A stretch of DNA of 64,000 nt from Winslowiella toletana (GCF_032164335.1 NZ_CP134152.1:1550001-1614000); one strand, 5' to 3'. Positions 27,838 through 37,689 are shown, numbered from the stretch's first letter. The notes: generated by a model not told the origin, from the sequence alone. Translations and numbers: made by a program.

Positions 27838-28620
27838 TCACAGCAGTGTGGCGATGATAACGCGATCGGCATTGAAACAGGCGGTAACGCTGTCGCCAGG
27901 CTGAAAGTTTTGCTGCTCCATCAGCTGCGCGGGTACCGTGGCACAGAGCGTTTCACCGCTGGCCAGCGACAGCAGCACTTCACTCTGATGCGGCGCGCGT
28001 TCAATGTCGCTGATGGTGCAGGCCAGTTGATTATCGGCTTCGCTGCTGGCACGCGTCAGCTCCACCCACGGCGCTTTGATCAGTATCAGTACCTCTTTAC
28101 CGGCGCTCAGCTGCAGGCGATCGGCACTCTGTTCGGTCAGTGCCACCTTAATCCGGCTGACGCCATCGGCCAGCAGTACTTCAACATGCTGTTGCACCTG
28201 CAAACGGTCGCGCTGGGTCACCGTGCCAAACAGCTGATTGCGCGCGCTGGTTTGCAGCGAAAACCGCGAGATGGCGGCCAGCAGACTGTCCAGCGGCAAC
28301 TGGTCATCCTGTAATACGTCGAACGCTTTTTGCTGGATTTGCTCCATTAACTGAAACAGCTGGATCAGACGGTCGCCATACTGCGTCAGCACCGCGCCGC
28401 CGCCGCCTTTACCGCCGGTCGCGCGTTCAACCAGCATCCGATCGGCCATCTGGTTCATTTCATTGATCGCATCCCAGGCGCTTTTATAGCTGATGCCTGC
28501 CAGTTTCGCGCCCTGGCTAATTGAGCCGGTGTGCTTGATCTGCTTCAGCAACGCGATACGCCGCGGATCGGCAAACAGTTTTTGTTGCAGCTTGATGATG
28601 AGTGAAATGTCGGCCTGCAT
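27838..28620 (-). CDS. modE: Molybdate-responsive transcriptional regulator ModE
   Basis: Encodes 260 residues. The N-terminal LysR-like winged helix (GSISQGAKLAGISYKSAWDA) binds DNA; the C-terminal half has two molybdate-binding (Mop) modules with SRFSLQTSARNQLFG and VLLADGVSRIKVALT. It represses modABC and activates moa genes when molybdate is plentiful; ModE boxes are visible upstream of both in this window. The start MQADISLIIKLQQKLFADPR is the canonical one. In E. coli it is divergent from acrZ-modABC, but here a trehalose module lies between. Confidence 0.95.
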   Translation of the reverse strand: MQADISLIIKLQQKLFADPRRIALLKQIKHTGSISQGAKLAGISYKSAWDAINEMNQMADRMLVERATGGKGGGGAVLTQYGDRLIQLFQLMEQIQQKAFDVLQDDQLPLDSLLAAISRFSLQTSARNQLFGTVTQRDRLQVQQHVEVLLADGVSRIKVALTEQSADRLQLSAGKEVLILIKAPWVELTRASSEADNQLACTISDIERAPHQSEVLLSLASGETLCATVPAQLMEQQNFQPGDSVTACFNADRVIIATLL

Positions 28621-28715
28621 AGAATTTTCCGGCAATAAATCATGGAGCAGAGTGTAAAGCACAGGCAGGAATTGTTACAGGGGCGGAGAGAATTCCACCC
28701 CCGACAGGATCAGGG

Positions 28716-30386
28716 TTAAGGCTCCAGTAGCCACCATGCTGCTTCATAAGGTTGTAGCGTTAGGGTGTCTGCCGACGGCTGAGAGCCGGGATAGTTGCTG
28801 TAAAGCAGCCACCAGTGGCTGCGATCTGGCAGCAGATTCTCACTCAGCGTCAGCGGTTCGCCACTAAGGTTAGCGATGACCCGCAGCGTAGTACCGGCTG
28901 TCTGGCGCTGATAACACCATAAATGCGGGTGATCGGGTGCTAAATCGGTATAGTCACCGTGGGTCAGCACCGGCAGGGTTTTACGTAACGCAATCAGCTG
29001 CTGATAGGTGTACAGCACCGAGTCACTGTCGGCCTGCGCCTGTGCGACATTAATCTGGCGATAGTTATCGGCCGGTTCAATCCAGCTGTCACCCTCGGTA
29101 AATCCGGCGTTGCGCCCGGCATCCCACTGCATCGGCGTGCGGCTGTTATCACGTGATTTCTGACGCAAAATGGCCAGTAGCTCTTCGGCATCGCGCCCCT
29201 GTTCGCGCAGCGTATTGAACATATTCAGGCTTTCCACGTCGCGATACTGATCAATCTGCGTAAAGTGAGGATTAGTCATGCCGATCTCTTCGCCCTGATA
29301 GATATACGGCGTGCCCTGCATGCCGTGCAGCGCCATCGCCAGCATTTTGGCCGCCACGTTGCGCAGCTCACCTTCGTCACCAAGGCGCGAGACGATGCGC
29401 GGCTGATCGTGATTACACCAGAACAGCGCGTTCCAGGCATAGCCGTGCATACCCTGTTGCCACTCCGAGAACAGCCGTTTCAGCATCAGCAGATCCGGTT
29501 TGGCACGGCTCCATTTTACTCCGCCCGGATAGTCAATTTTCAGATGATGAAAATTAAAGGTCATCGACAGCTCTTGGCCATCTAACCTGGCGTAGCGGCG
29601 GCAGTGCTCAAGCTGAGTGGAGGACATTTCACCGACCGTCATCAGTCCGCGCGGCTGAAACACATCCCGGCTCATCTCATGAAGAAACGCATGAATGTTA
29701 GGACCATCGGTATAGAAGCGGCGGCCATCTCCCTGATGGTCGTCTGGAAAATCCGGATGTTTCGATACCAGGTTAATCACATCAAGACGTAAGCCATCCA
29801 CGCCTTTATCCGCCCAGAAATGGCACACCTGTTTAAGTTCGTTGCGTACCGCCGGATTTTCCCAGTTCAGATCGGCCTGCTCGACGGCGAACGAGTGCAG
29901 ATAATACTGTCCGCTCTCCTGGTGCCATTGCCATGCCGGGCCGCCAAACTTCGAATGCCAGTTATTCGGTGCTTTACCCTCGACGCCATCGCGCCAGATA
30001 TAGTAGTCGCGCAGTGGGCTGTGCGGATTGCAGGCGTCCTTAAACCACGCGTGTTCGGTCGAAGTGTGGTTAAACACCATGTCCATCACTACGCGTATAT
30101 TGCGCTGATGCGCTTCTGCTACCAGCCGCTCGAAATCCGCCATGGTGCCAAAGGCGGGATCAATGGCGTAGTAATCGGCAACGTCGTAGCCATTATCCAC
30201 CTGTGGCGAGAGGTAAACCGGCGTCAGCCAGATGGCATCGACACCCAGCCACTGCAGGTAGTCGAGGCGCTGAGTGATACCATTAAGATCGCCGACACCA
30301 TTACCACTGCTGTCCTGAAAACTGCGTGGATAGATTTGGTAAATAACGCCGTTCTGCCACCAGGGAGTGGGGGTGTTGTTCATCAT
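28716..30386 (-). CDS. treC: Trehalose-6-phosphate hydrolase
   Basis: Encodes 556 residues of glycoside hydrolase family 13. It splits trehalose 6-phosphate into glucose and glucose 6-phosphate in the cytoplasm. GH13 regions are clear: DMVFNHTS, GLRLDVINLVSKHP with the nucleophile aspartate, VGEMSSTQ with the acid/base glutamate, and WCNHDQPRIVSR. The first of two adjacent ATGs is chosen because AGGA is well spaced. It follows treB by 56 bases and is probably cotranscribed. Confidence 0.95.
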   Translation of the reverse strand: MMNNTPTPWWQNGVIYQIYPRSFQDSSGNGVGDLNGITQRLDYLQWLGVDAIWLTPVYLSPQVDNGYDVADYYAIDPAFGTMADFERLVAEAHQRNIRVVMDMVFNHTSTEHAWFKDACNPHSPLRDYYIWRDGVEGKAPNNWHSKFGGPAWQWHQESGQYYLHSFAVEQADLNWENPAVRNELKQVCHFWADKGVDGLRLDVINLVSKHPDFPDDHQGDGRRFYTDGPNIHAFLHEMSRDVFQPRGLMTVGEMSSTQLEHCRRYARLDGQELSMTFNFHHLKIDYPGGVKWSRAKPDLLMLKRLFSEWQQGMHGYAWNALFWCNHDQPRIVSRLGDEGELRNVAAKMLAMALHGMQGTPYIYQGEEIGMTNPHFTQIDQYRDVESLNMFNTLREQGRDAEELLAILRQKSRDNSRTPMQWDAGRNAGFTEGDSWIEPADNYRQINVAQAQADSDSVLYTYQQLIALRKTLPVLTHGDYTDLAPDHPHLWCYQRQTAGTTLRVIANLSGEPLTLSENLLPDRSHWWLLYSNYPGSQPSADTLTLQPYEAAWWLLEP

Positions 30387-30442
30387 AAAACGTCCTGTAT
30401 TAGCGCGGTGGTGCAAAATTTCTGCGCCACCGGGTTTAAAAA

Positions 30443-31861
30443 TTACATTACCGGCAAGGCATTCATGCGGGTTTTACGTTTGTAAACTGCGATGGTCAGC
30501 ACCAGCGGCACCACAATCGCAACCATCATCGCGATGCTGTAGATCTGCCAAAATTGCGGCTGAATCGACAGAATGCCGGGTAAACCGCCGACGCCAATAC
30601 CGTTTGCCAGCACGCCAAAGCTGCCGCAAATCAGCCCGGCACAGGCCGAACCGATCATTGCGCACAGCATCGGGAAGCGATATTTCATATTGATGCCGTA
30701 CATAGCCGGTTCGGTGACGCCGAGATAGGCAGAGATCGCGGCTGGGACCGATATTTCGCGTTCGTTGGCTTTACGGCTGATCAGGATAATTCCCAGCACC
30801 GAAGATGCCTGAGCGATATTCGACAGCGCGATAATTGGCCAGACCGGTGTGCCACCGAGGTTCTGAATCAGCTGTAAATCGATAGCCAGCGTGGTCTGAT
30901 GCACGCCGGTAATCACCAGCGGTGCGTAGAGGAATCCAAATAAGGCGGCACCAATCGGAGCGAAACTGCCGGTCATCAGCCCTTTTACCGCCCAGGCGAC
31001 GCCATCACCTATCATGCGTCCCAGTGGACCGATCAGCGTATGGGCGAGGAATACCGCCAGCAGCAGCGAGACCACCGGCACCACCACCATATATAAGTAA
31101 GCCGGCACCCAGCGTTTCAGGCGCAGTTCAATAAATGCCAGCGCCATACCGGCCAGCAGTGACGGGATCACCTGTGCCTGGTAGCCCACTTTCTCAATGG
31201 AAAACAGCCCAAAATTCCAGACTTCCGGTATTTGTTGGCCGATCTGATAGGCGTTCATCAGCTGCGGCGAGACCAGGGTGATGCCAAGCACAATGCCCAG
31301 CGCCGGGGTGCCGCCCATTTTTTTGACCGTTGACCAGCAGATGCCCACCGGCAGATAGAAGAAGATCGCTTCGCCAATCAGCCACAAAAAGTCGTACACC
31401 GTTTGCCAGAACGGATGCCCCTCGGTTAATGGCCGATCGCCAAACAGCGGCACATCACCGATAACGTTGCGGAAACCGAGAATCAAGCCGCCGCTGATCA
31501 ACACCGGCAGCAGTGGGAAAAAGATTTCGGCAAAGTGAGAGATCAGACTCTCATGCCAGCTCATATTTTGACGTGCGGCGCGTTTGGCGCTCTCTTTATC
31601 GCTGGAGTCCAGTGCGGCACGTTGCAATAACAGCTTGTACCAGTCATCAACATCGACGCCGATCACTACCTGAAACTGGCCGGCATTGGTAAAGCAGCCT
31701 TTTACCATCGGCAGGAATTCAATCGCCTTGGGATCGGCAATCGTTGGATCATTTAGCACAAAGCGTAAGCGGGTAATGCAGTGCGTGACGGCGGCGATAT
31801 TGGCTTTACCGCCAACCAGCGCAATCAGGCGATCTATATCCTGGGGATTGGATTTTTTCAT
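30443..31861 (-). CDS. treB: PTS trehalose-specific EIIBC component
   Basis: Encodes 472 residues. The EIIB domain (about 1-85) carries the phosphorylated cysteine in AVTHCITRLRF; the EIIC domain (about 105-465) is polytopic, with APLVITGVHQTTLAIDLQL and AYLGVTEPAMYGINMKY. No EIIA domain is present, so it relies on glucose EIIA, as in E. coli. It imports trehalose as trehalose 6-phosphate for TreC. It is divergent from treR, with a TreR operator between them. Confidence 0.95.
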   Translation of the reverse strand: MKKSNPQDIDRLIALVGGKANIAAVTHCITRLRFVLNDPTIADPKAIEFLPMVKGCFTNAGQFQVVIGVDVDDWYKLLLQRAALDSSDKESAKRAARQNMSWHESLISHFAEIFFPLLPVLISGGLILGFRNVIGDVPLFGDRPLTEGHPFWQTVYDFLWLIGEAIFFYLPVGICWSTVKKMGGTPALGIVLGITLVSPQLMNAYQIGQQIPEVWNFGLFSIEKVGYQAQVIPSLLAGMALAFIELRLKRWVPAYLYMVVVPVVSLLLAVFLAHTLIGPLGRMIGDGVAWAVKGLMTGSFAPIGAALFGFLYAPLVITGVHQTTLAIDLQLIQNLGGTPVWPIIALSNIAQASSVLGIILISRKANEREISVPAAISAYLGVTEPAMYGINMKYRFPMLCAMIGSACAGLICGSFGVLANGIGVGGLPGILSIQPQFWQIYSIAMMVAIVVPLVLTIAVYKRKTRMNALPVM

Positions 31862-31945
31862 TATGTTTTCCTGCCAGTTTCACGGAAGAGACAAGGGCAA
31901 TCTGGAGCAGCGTGAAGATATCGGGTTCCGCGGGATAACATAAGT

Positions 31946-31957
31946 GGGAACGTTCCC
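31946..31957. promoter_or_regulatory. TreR operator
   Basis: Perfect palindrome GGGAACGTTCCC, extended to TGGGAACGTTCCCA, between the divergent treB and treR. It matches the TreR binding site known from E. coli. Confidence 0.85.
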
Positions 31958-32096
31958 ATTTATGATTGCTGTCACAAAAAATCTGCGTTTTCCGGCTAAA
32001 TTTACCGGACAGATCGCTACCGACGGCAGAGGTGGTACACTCAGCAAATTGGCTTTATGGCAGCGTTGCCCCGAACAAGGCTTACCTTTCAATACC

Positions 32097-33053
32097 ATGC
32101 AATCATCTCAACCGCGTCTTACCATTAAAGATATCGCTCGTCTTAGCGGCGTCGGTAAATCTACCGTCTCCCGCGTGCTGAATAATGAAGGCAAGGTGAG
32201 CCAGCAAACCCGCGAGCGGGTAGAGGCGGTGATCCGCGAACAGGGTTTTATTCCGTCGAAATCTGCGCAGGCGATGCGCGGGCAGAGCGATAAAATCATC
32301 GGCATTATTGTTTCCCGTCTTGATTCCCCTTCGGAAAATCAGGCGGTACGGGCAATATTGCCGCTGCTGTATGAGCAGGGCTACGATTCCATTCTGATGG
32401 AGAGCTTATTAAACGCCGAGCTGGTAACGGAGCATTTGCGCGTGCTGCATCAGCGTAATGTCGATGGAGTCATTCTGTTTGGCTTTACCGGGCTGCACAG
32501 TGAGATGCTGCTGGAATGGCAAAGTAAAATGGTGGTGATGGTGCGTGAATACGCCGGATTATCCTCGGTATGCTTTGACGATGCCGGCGCGGTCAGCTTG
32601 CTGATGAAGCGATTGCACCAGCAGGGCCATCAGCAAATCAGCTATATTGGCGTGGACGAAAAAGACGAAACCACCGGACGTCTGCGCCATCAGGCATACC
32701 GCGATGCCTGCCAGCACTATAATCTGACGCCGCATGCGGCGCTGGGCGATCTCAGCTATCAGAGTGGCTTCAACCTGGCGGCGCAGGTGATTAAACCCGA
32801 CACCAGCGCGCTGATTTGTGCCTCGGATACCATTGCGCTGGGGGCGATCAAATACGTGCAGCAGCATCCGCAGACGCGGTTAAAAATTTGCAGCATTGGT
32901 CATACTCCGCTGCTGAGCTTTCTGTTTCCCGATACCGTGTCGGTGGATTTAGGCTTCAGCGATGCCGGACAGGCAGCGGCGCAACAGCTGGTTGGATTGC
33001 TGAACGGGCAGTGCGAAATTCGCCAGCTGACGGTTCGCTGTCAACTTGATTGA
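32097..33053 (+). CDS. treR: Trehalose operon repressor TreR
   Basis: Encodes 318 residues of the LacI family. The helix-turn-helix LTIKDIARLSGVGKSTVSRV and hinge region lie at the N-terminus; the ligand domain (about 65-315) binds trehalose 6-phosphate in E. coli TreR. The start at 32097 gives the usual short N-terminus before the helix-turn-helix, although the frame is open upstream. It is divergent from treBC, whereas in E. coli treR is upstream and codirectional. It ends 90 bases before acrZ. Confidence 0.93.
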   Translation: MQSSQPRLTIKDIARLSGVGKSTVSRVLNNEGKVSQQTRERVEAVIREQGFIPSKSAQAMRGQSDKIIGIIVSRLDSPSENQAVRAILPLLYEQGYDSILMESLLNAELVTEHLRVLHQRNVDGVILFGFTGLHSEMLLEWQSKMVVMVREYAGLSSVCFDDAGAVSLLMKRLHQQGHQQISYIGVDEKDETTGRLRHQAYRDACQHYNLTPHAALGDLSYQSGFNLAAQVIKPDTSALICASDTIALGAIKYVQQHPQTRLKICSIGHTPLLSFLFPDTVSVDLGFSDAGQAAAQQLVGLLNGQCEIRQLTVRCQLD

Positions 33054-33143
33054 GTCAGTGCAATGTAAAGCGCACAAAAGGTCAGTGCACTTTTTTCTGC
33101 TGCCGTTACAATAGTTTCTTTGCACAGCTCAGTTGAGGCTTCC

Positions 33144-33299
33144 ATGTTTGAATTATTAAAAAGTCTGGCATTCGCTGTCATCATGGTGCCGGTAGTGATG
33201 GCTCTTATCCTCGGTGCGATTTATGGCCTGGGTGAAGTGTTTAACATCATCTCCAAAATTGGCCATCGTGACGACCAGCCAGCTAAAAACCGCCAGTAA
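33144..33299 (+). CDS. acrZ: AcrZ, small AcrB-binding membrane protein
   Basis: Encodes 51 residues: [37 protein letters not shown], then a short polar tail. It aligns along its length with E. coli AcrZ (YbhT, 49 residues), a single helix that binds AcrB and shifts the substrate range of the AcrAB-TolC pump. As in E. coli it lies directly upstream of modABC. TTGAGG lies nine bases before the start. A hairpin terminator separates it from modA. Confidence 0.93.
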   Translation: MFELLKSLAFAVIMVPVVMALILGAIYGLGEVFNIISKIGHRDDQPAKNRQ

Positions 33300-33309
33300 T
33301 CCTGTTTTC

Positions 33310-33340
33310 AACGCCTGACTCTGTCAGGCGTTCAGTTTTA
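33310..33340 (+). terminator. acrZ terminator
   Basis: Perfect 9-bp stem AACGCCTGA / TCAGGCGTT with a 5-base loop, then CAGTTTTA. A run of nine C residues follows at 33342-33350. Confidence 0.8.
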
Positions 33341-33401
33341 TCCCCCCCCCTCAATTTTCATCACCGTTTGCCGATAAACCACATGACAGCTTTTGAATTG
33401 T

Positions 33402-33425
33402 CGTTATATCATTAAATATATAACG
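33402..33425 (+). promoter_or_regulatory. ModE box upstream of modABC
   Basis: CGTTATAT-N8-ATATAACG is a perfect palindrome of two 8-base halves, 17 bases before the modA start. It fits the ModE site that represses modABC when molybdate is present. Confidence 0.85.
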
Positions 33426-33441
33426 TAACCTGGAGAGTGCT

Positions 33442-34218
33442 ATGTCTGTTAAATTGAGCCGCTGGTTTACCGGCGCCGCGATAACGTTATCGCTGGCGGG
33501 CCACGCGGTGGCGGCTGACAATACCATTACCGTTTTTGCTGCGGCTTCGCTAACTAATGCGCTTGAGGATATTGCCACGCAGTATCAGCAGGGAAAGCCG
33601 GTTAAAATCGTCTCATCATTCGCCTCATCTTCGACGCTGGCGCGCCAGATTGAGCAGGGCGCGCCAGCGGATCTGTTTATCTCTGCCGACCAACAGTGGA
33701 TGGACTATGCCATCGATAAACACAGCGTTGATAAGCAGACGCGTTACACGCTGCTGGGCAATGAACTGGTACTGATTGCCCCGACGGCCAGCCAGCCACA
33801 GCCGGTCGATATCAGTAAAACCACTGACTGGAAAAGCCTGCTGAAAGGTCAGCGGCTGGCGGTCGGCGACCCGGATCATGTGCCTGCCGGCATTTATGCT
33901 AAAGAGGCGTTACAAAACCTGGGTGCCTGGGAGACGCTTTCTCCGGTGATGGCGCGTGCCAACAATGTGCGTGCAGCGCTGGCGCTGGTCGAGCGCGACG
34001 AAACGCCTTACGGCATTGTGTATGGCTCCGATGCGGTTGCCAGTAAAAAAGTGAAGGTAGTCGGAATCTTCCCGGCTGACAGCCACAAGCCGGTGGAGTA
34101 TCCGATGGCGATTGTCAGCCAGCATCCTTCCGCCGCCGTCAGTGCCTTCTTTCAATACCTGAAAAGCCCGGAAGCGGCGGTCATCTTTAAACGCTATGGA
34201 TTTGCACCGCGGACATGA
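33442..34218 (+). CDS. modA: Molybdate ABC transporter, periplasmic binding protein
   Basis: Encodes 258 residues with a signal peptide ending near GHAVAAD. Molybdate-site blocks ITVFAAASLTNALED, SSFASSSTLARQIEQGAPAD and GDPDHVPAGIYAKEAL match E. coli ModA. It captures molybdate (and tungstate) in the periplasm for ModBC. It overlaps modB by 4 bases and lies behind a ModE box. Confidence 0.96.
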   Translation: MSVKLSRWFTGAAITLSLAGHAVAADNTITVFAAASLTNALEDIATQYQQGKPVKIVSSFASSSTLARQIEQGAPADLFISADQQWMDYAIDKHSVDKQTRYTLLGNELVLIAPTASQPQPVDISKTTDWKSLLKGQRLAVGDPDHVPAGIYAKEALQNLGAWETLSPVMARANNVRAALALVERDETPYGIVYGSDAVASKKVKVVGIFPADSHKPVEYPMAIVSQHPSAAVSAFFQYLKSPEAAVIFKRYGFAPRT

Positions 34219-34904
34219 TATTGAGTGATGCCGAATGGCAGGCGGTTGAACTGAGCCTGAAAGTCTCCACGCTGGCGGTAATCTGCAGCTTGCCGCTCGG
34301 CATCCTGATGGCGTGGATTCTGGTGCGCTGTCATTTCCCCGGTAAAGCGTTACTCGACAGCGTCATCCATCTGCCGCTGGTGCTGCCACCGGTCGTGGTC
34401 GGTTATCTGTTGCTGGTGGCGATGGGACGACGCGGCTTTATCGGCGAATGGTTATATAACTGGTTTGGCTTCAGTTTTGCCTTTAGCTGGCGCGGCGCAG
34501 CACTGGCTTCGGCGGTGGTGGCCTTTCCGCTGATGGTCCGCGCTATACGTCTGGCGCTGGAAGCGGTCGATACCCGTCTGGAACAGGCGGCGCGTACGCT
34601 GGGAGCCGGGCGCTGGCGGGTATTTTTCACCATAACCCTGCCATTGACGCTGCCGGGTATTATTGTTGGCACCGTGCTGGGTTTTGCCCGCTCACTGGGC
34701 GAATTCGGTGCCACCATTACCTTTGTGTCCAATATTCCGGGTGAAACGCGCACGATTCCACTGGCGATGTACACGCTGATTGAAACGCCGGGTGCTGAAG
34801 GCGCGGCGGCACGACTCTGCGTCATTGCTATCGTGCTGGCGCTGGCGTCGCTGCTGGTTTCCGAATGGTTGGCCCGCTGGGGCCGTAAACGGCTGGGGGC
34901 CTGA
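34215..34904 (+). CDS. modB: Molybdate ABC transporter, permease
   Basis: Encodes 229 residues, a five-to-six-helix permease. The ABC-permease EAA loop contacting the ATPase is seen as [20 protein letters not shown], followed by [15 protein letters not shown]. It forms the membrane channel for molybdate uptake. It overlaps modA by 4 bases and touches the modC start, which shows translational coupling. Confidence 0.96.
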   Translation: MILSDAEWQAVELSLKVSTLAVICSLPLGILMAWILVRCHFPGKALLDSVIHLPLVLPPVVVGYLLLVAMGRRGFIGEWLYNWFGFSFAFSWRGAALASAVVAFPLMVRAIRLALEAVDTRLEQAARTLGAGRWRVFFTITLPLTLPGIIVGTVLGFARSLGEFGATITFVSNIPGETRTIPLAMYTLIETPGAEGAAARLCVIAIVLALASLLVSEWLARWGRKRLGA

Positions 34905-35962
34905 TGCTGGAACTTAACTTCACTCAGCAGCTGGGTAACCATCAGCTGACGATAAACGAAAAACTGCCGGCGAAGGGCATCACCGCAATTTTCGGCGTAT
35001 CCGGTGCGGGGAAAACCTCGCTGATCAACGCCATCAGCGGCTTAACCCAGCCGCAGCAAGGCTTTATCCGGCTTAATGGTCGGATGCTGAGCGACGCAAA
35101 AAACCGGATTAATTTACCGCCGGAAAAGCGTCGCGTCGGCTATGTATTTCAGGATGCGCGGTTGTTTCCACACTATCGGGTACGCGGTAATTTGCAGTAC
35201 GGCATGGCGAAAAGCATGAAGCCGCAGTTTGACAGCCTGGTGCAGCTGTTGGGTATCGAACCGTTACTGGCGCGCTTTCCCTGGTCGCTATCCGGCGGCG
35301 AAAAACAGCGGGTGGCAATTGGGCGTGCGCTGCTGAGTGCGCCGGAAATTTTACTGCTGGATGAACCGCTGGCTTCGCTTGATATCCCGCGTAAACGTGA
35401 GCTGTTACCTTATTTGCAAAAGCTGGCGCAGCAGGTCGATATTCCGCTGCTGTATGTCTCGCACAGCCTGGATGAAATACTGCATCTGGCCGACAACGTG
35501 CTGGTGCTCGATCAGGGCAAAGTAAAAGCGTTTGGCGCGCTGGAACAGGTGTGGAGCAGCAGTGCGATGCGGCCTTGGCTGCCGCGTGCCGATCAGAGCA
35601 GCGTGCTGCGCGTGCAGGTGCAGGAACAGCACCCGCGCTATCAGATGACCGCGCTGTCGCTTGGCGATCAATCTATCTGGGTCAGTCGGCTGGAGCTGCC
35701 GCTGAAAACGCCGCTGCGCATCCGCATTCAGTCCGCTGATGTCTCGCTGGTATTGCAGCCGCCGCTTAACAGCACCATCCGAAATGTGCTACCCGCGAAG
35801 GTGACAGAGCTGCTGGACATTGAGGGGCAGGTCGAAGTCAAACTGCAGATCGGTAACAGCGAGCTGTGGGCGCGAATCACGCCCTGGGCGCGCGATGAAC
35901 TGGCGATCAAGCCGGGCATGTGGCTGTATGCGCAGATTAAAAGCGTGTCGATCACGCCCTGA
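34904..35962 (+). CDS. modC: Molybdate ABC transporter, ATPase
   Basis: Encodes 352 residues. Walker [10 protein letters not shown], signature [15 protein letters not shown] and Walker [13 protein letters not shown] are clear. A C-terminal Mop (molybdopterin-binding) domain occupies about residues 290-350. It powers ModB. The gene ends at the left border of the fimbrial island: the next two bases begin the stop codon of a ybhA-like tail on the opposite strand. Confidence 0.96.
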   Translation: MLELNFTQQLGNHQLTINEKLPAKGITAIFGVSGAGKTSLINAISGLTQPQQGFIRLNGRMLSDAKNRINLPPEKRRVGYVFQDARLFPHYRVRGNLQYGMAKSMKPQFDSLVQLLGIEPLLARFPWSLSGGEKQRVAIGRALLSAPEILLLDEPLASLDIPRKRELLPYLQKLAQQVDIPLLYVSHSLDEILHLADNVLVLDQGKVKAFGALEQVWSSSAMRPWLPRADQSSVLRVQVQEQHPRYQMTALSLGDQSIWVSRLELPLKTPLRIRIQSADVSLVLQPPLNSTIRNVLPAKVTELLDIEGQVEVKLQIGNSELWARITPWARDELAIKPGMWLYAQIKSVSITP

Positions 35963-36052
35963 TTACAGCACTTCGCGATAAATGATTTCTGCAATGCCCG
36001 GCTCGAGATTGGTGCCGATAACCCGGCGCAGCCAGGCTTTGGTATCGTCTTC
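35963..36052 (-). pseudogene. Probable displaced 3' end of ybhA
   Basis: The last 30 codons of a minus-strand frame read EDDTKAWLRR, VIGTNLEPGI, AEIIYREVL, stop. They align without gaps to the E. coli YbhA C-terminus (VIGDN followed by SIAQFIYSHLI) and to VIGTN in the intact ybhA at 46685-47515. In E. coli modC and ybhA are convergent neighbours, so this is where the ybhA 3' end should be. Upstream of about 36053 the frame continues (RERETQLYL) but no longer resembles YbhA. It is read as the tail left behind when the island entered. The match is short, so this is likely rather than certain. Confidence 0.55.
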
Positions 36053-36120
36053 CAGGTAGAGTTGCGTTTCCCGTTCGCGGAGTTGGTCAGTACACTCCCG
36101 GTAATAGGGTTGCGTGCCTT

Positions 36121-36330
36121 TTACAACATCGTCAGTAAGGGAATGATGTGCCTGGACTGCCGCCAGTCAATACCCTCCAGCAGCATCGCTAACTGGGCAG
36201 GCGTCAGGAATACCGTCCAGTGCAGAAGGCCAGGCGAAGCGGCCTTCGCTCTGCCAGGGCGCATCCATTTAAAGAGCCGATTATCATTAACACCAAATTC
36301 GCTGGCCTTAAGCGTCAATTTGACCAGTTT
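36121..36330 (-). mobile_element. IS66-family debris (tnpA piece fused to tnpB end)
   Basis: A minus-strand frame reads LKASEFGVNDNRLFKWMRPG, like IS66 TnpA, and then runs into a TnpB-like tail (LTPAQLAMLLEGIDWRQSRH, LLTML, stop), so the end of tnpA and most of tnpB are missing. The tnpA part resembles the remnant at 5978-6347 at DNA level (GGCCTTCGCTCTGCCAG, CCATTTAAAG, GATTATCATTAA). It lies at the left border of the fimbrial island. Confidence 0.7.
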
Positions 36331-36837
36331 AAGTTCAGTTCAGGGATAAATCGTTGTGTGGCCGCGACTCCTCCTGTGCTTAAAATCCAGGTCAGATTTT
36401 TCTACGGGCCAGGGGGGTGTACTTCACTGTCACGACGTAACCTGGCCGTCAATGTAGATATTTTACCAAAGTGATGCTTAAATTTGTCGTTGCAGTCGTA
36501 TCACTATCCCCCGAGAGTTTTTAGTTCTTCCTACGTAAATACCAAAACTGGTGCCATCATAACTACCTTAATATCCGGGTTGATATTGCAAATCTGATTA
36601 AGTATTACCGTTCAAGTCATCTCCTGGACACGGTCGACCTGGGTATCCTTCCGGGGCGTATCCCTGTAGACATTAAGTGGAAGAGAATCTGAGTCTCTGA
36701 CGAGTACGAAATCCATGTTCAGTGGTGCTTATTCGGGCACAATCGATTTTTGCAAAAGTACACTTCCGTACACCCATTGCCATTACAACGTTATCACCAT
36801 CGAAACAGGGTAGCGGCGAATTACACTATTGCTCGTT
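36331..36837. other. Gene-free degraded sequence at the island border
   Basis: About 500 bases between the IS66 debris and the end of the tip-adhesin gene. I find no convincing gene, RNA or repeat. Composition is mixed, as in decayed mobile DNA. It was compared by eye with the adhesin 3' end for a repeat pair of the diversity-generating type and none was seen. Confidence 0.4.
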
Positions 36838-37689
36838 TTACAGAATCGACAGTGTCATTGTCAGAGTCCACCGATAACTCCCCGGGGCTAAAGGTGCGGA
36901 ATTTGTCCGTGGCCATCGGAGTTCATAATCAGATACTTCTGTCAGGAATCGCCCGAACGTTACGACGTTTGTACCTTCCGTAGCGGCAGACTCTGCACCC
37001 ATGAAAATCATACCAGGTTTCTCTGCGGACGGGTTGTCCGGCGAGGATTCCAGCCGCCATGCAATTGTTCCTTGCATAGGTTGTCCATCGGCGCATGTGG
37101 CGCAGTTTATTGCTACCGGTACTGGGGTTTCGGTCGACTGACCGGGGTTGATATCACCCAGATGCAAAGCCCCTGGTAGCTGCAGGGTAGGTTGCGGCTT
37201 CGGAAAGGTATTTTCCAACTGTACATGGATGCGAACTATTTCCACCATTTCAGTGATTACCATGGCTGCAAGGGTCCGCTGGCTGGGGCGATACGCACAA
37301 TAGAAGGAGTACTGAGAGTTTTCGGTGACGCCCGCCATGTTTCCGATAACGAATTTCGAAGGATGCATGGACCAAGTACCTTGGGTTCCCCAAGAACCAA
37401 CCGAATGGTTGTACCGAAAAGGTGTACCAGGGATACTATCAGACGCCTGTATAGCAGTAGTATATAGAGCGTCCAACGAGGCGTTGCATATGACGTAGGC
37501 GGGGCCAGGGCGGTCGGGCGTATAGATAGCTCGGTCGATCGTTTCCGTGGGGAAAACCCACCCAGATTGTTCCTGAAAATTCGCTAGAATGAAATACCTA
37601 GCAGCCGTGACGTATGTCGGGTGCGCTTCAGCGGTACACACCGCAGCGGAGGTGATGATGAGTAGCAGAGCTGTGGGTATGAGCTTCAT
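36838..37689 (-). CDS. Probable fimbrial tip adhesin
   Basis: Encodes 283 residues with a signal peptide (MKLIPTALLLIITSAAVCTA). The N-terminal ~165 residues are unrecognised (aromatic-rich, SGWVFPTETIDRAIY); the C-terminal ~115 resemble a pilin-type domain (LHLGDINPGQSTETPVPVAI, a CATC pair, then alternating strands to LTMTLSIL). Two-domain size and position at the end of a chaperone-usher operon suggest a tip adhesin, but the receptor is unknown and no sequence match is recognised. Its ATG overlaps the stop of the reverse transcriptase frame (ATGA), so translation may be coupled to it. Confidence 0.55.
   Translation of the reverse strand: MKLIPTALLLIITSAAVCTAEAHPTYVTAARYFILANFQEQSGWVFPTETIDRAIYTPDRPGPAYVICNASLDALYTTAIQASDSIPGTPFRYNHSVGSWGTQGTWSMHPSKFVIGNMAGVTENSQYSFYCAYRPSQRTLAAMVITEMVEIVRIHVQLENTFPKPQPTLQLPGALHLGDINPGQSTETPVPVAINCATCADGQPMQGTIAWRLESSPDNPSAEKPGMIFMGAESAATEGTNVVTFGRFLTEVSDYELRWPRTNSAPLAPGSYRWTLTMTLSIL

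Noticed and set aside
33342-33350. Run of nine C residues between acrZ and modA
   Set aside because: Intergenic, after a terminator and upstream of the ModE box; no evidence of phase variation.
36340-36960. Possible template/variable repeat pair of a diversity-generating retroelement around the adhesin 3' end
   Set aside because: No near-identical repeats differing at adenines were seen by eye, and the RT motif 4 does not look DGR-like; a computed search would be decisive.
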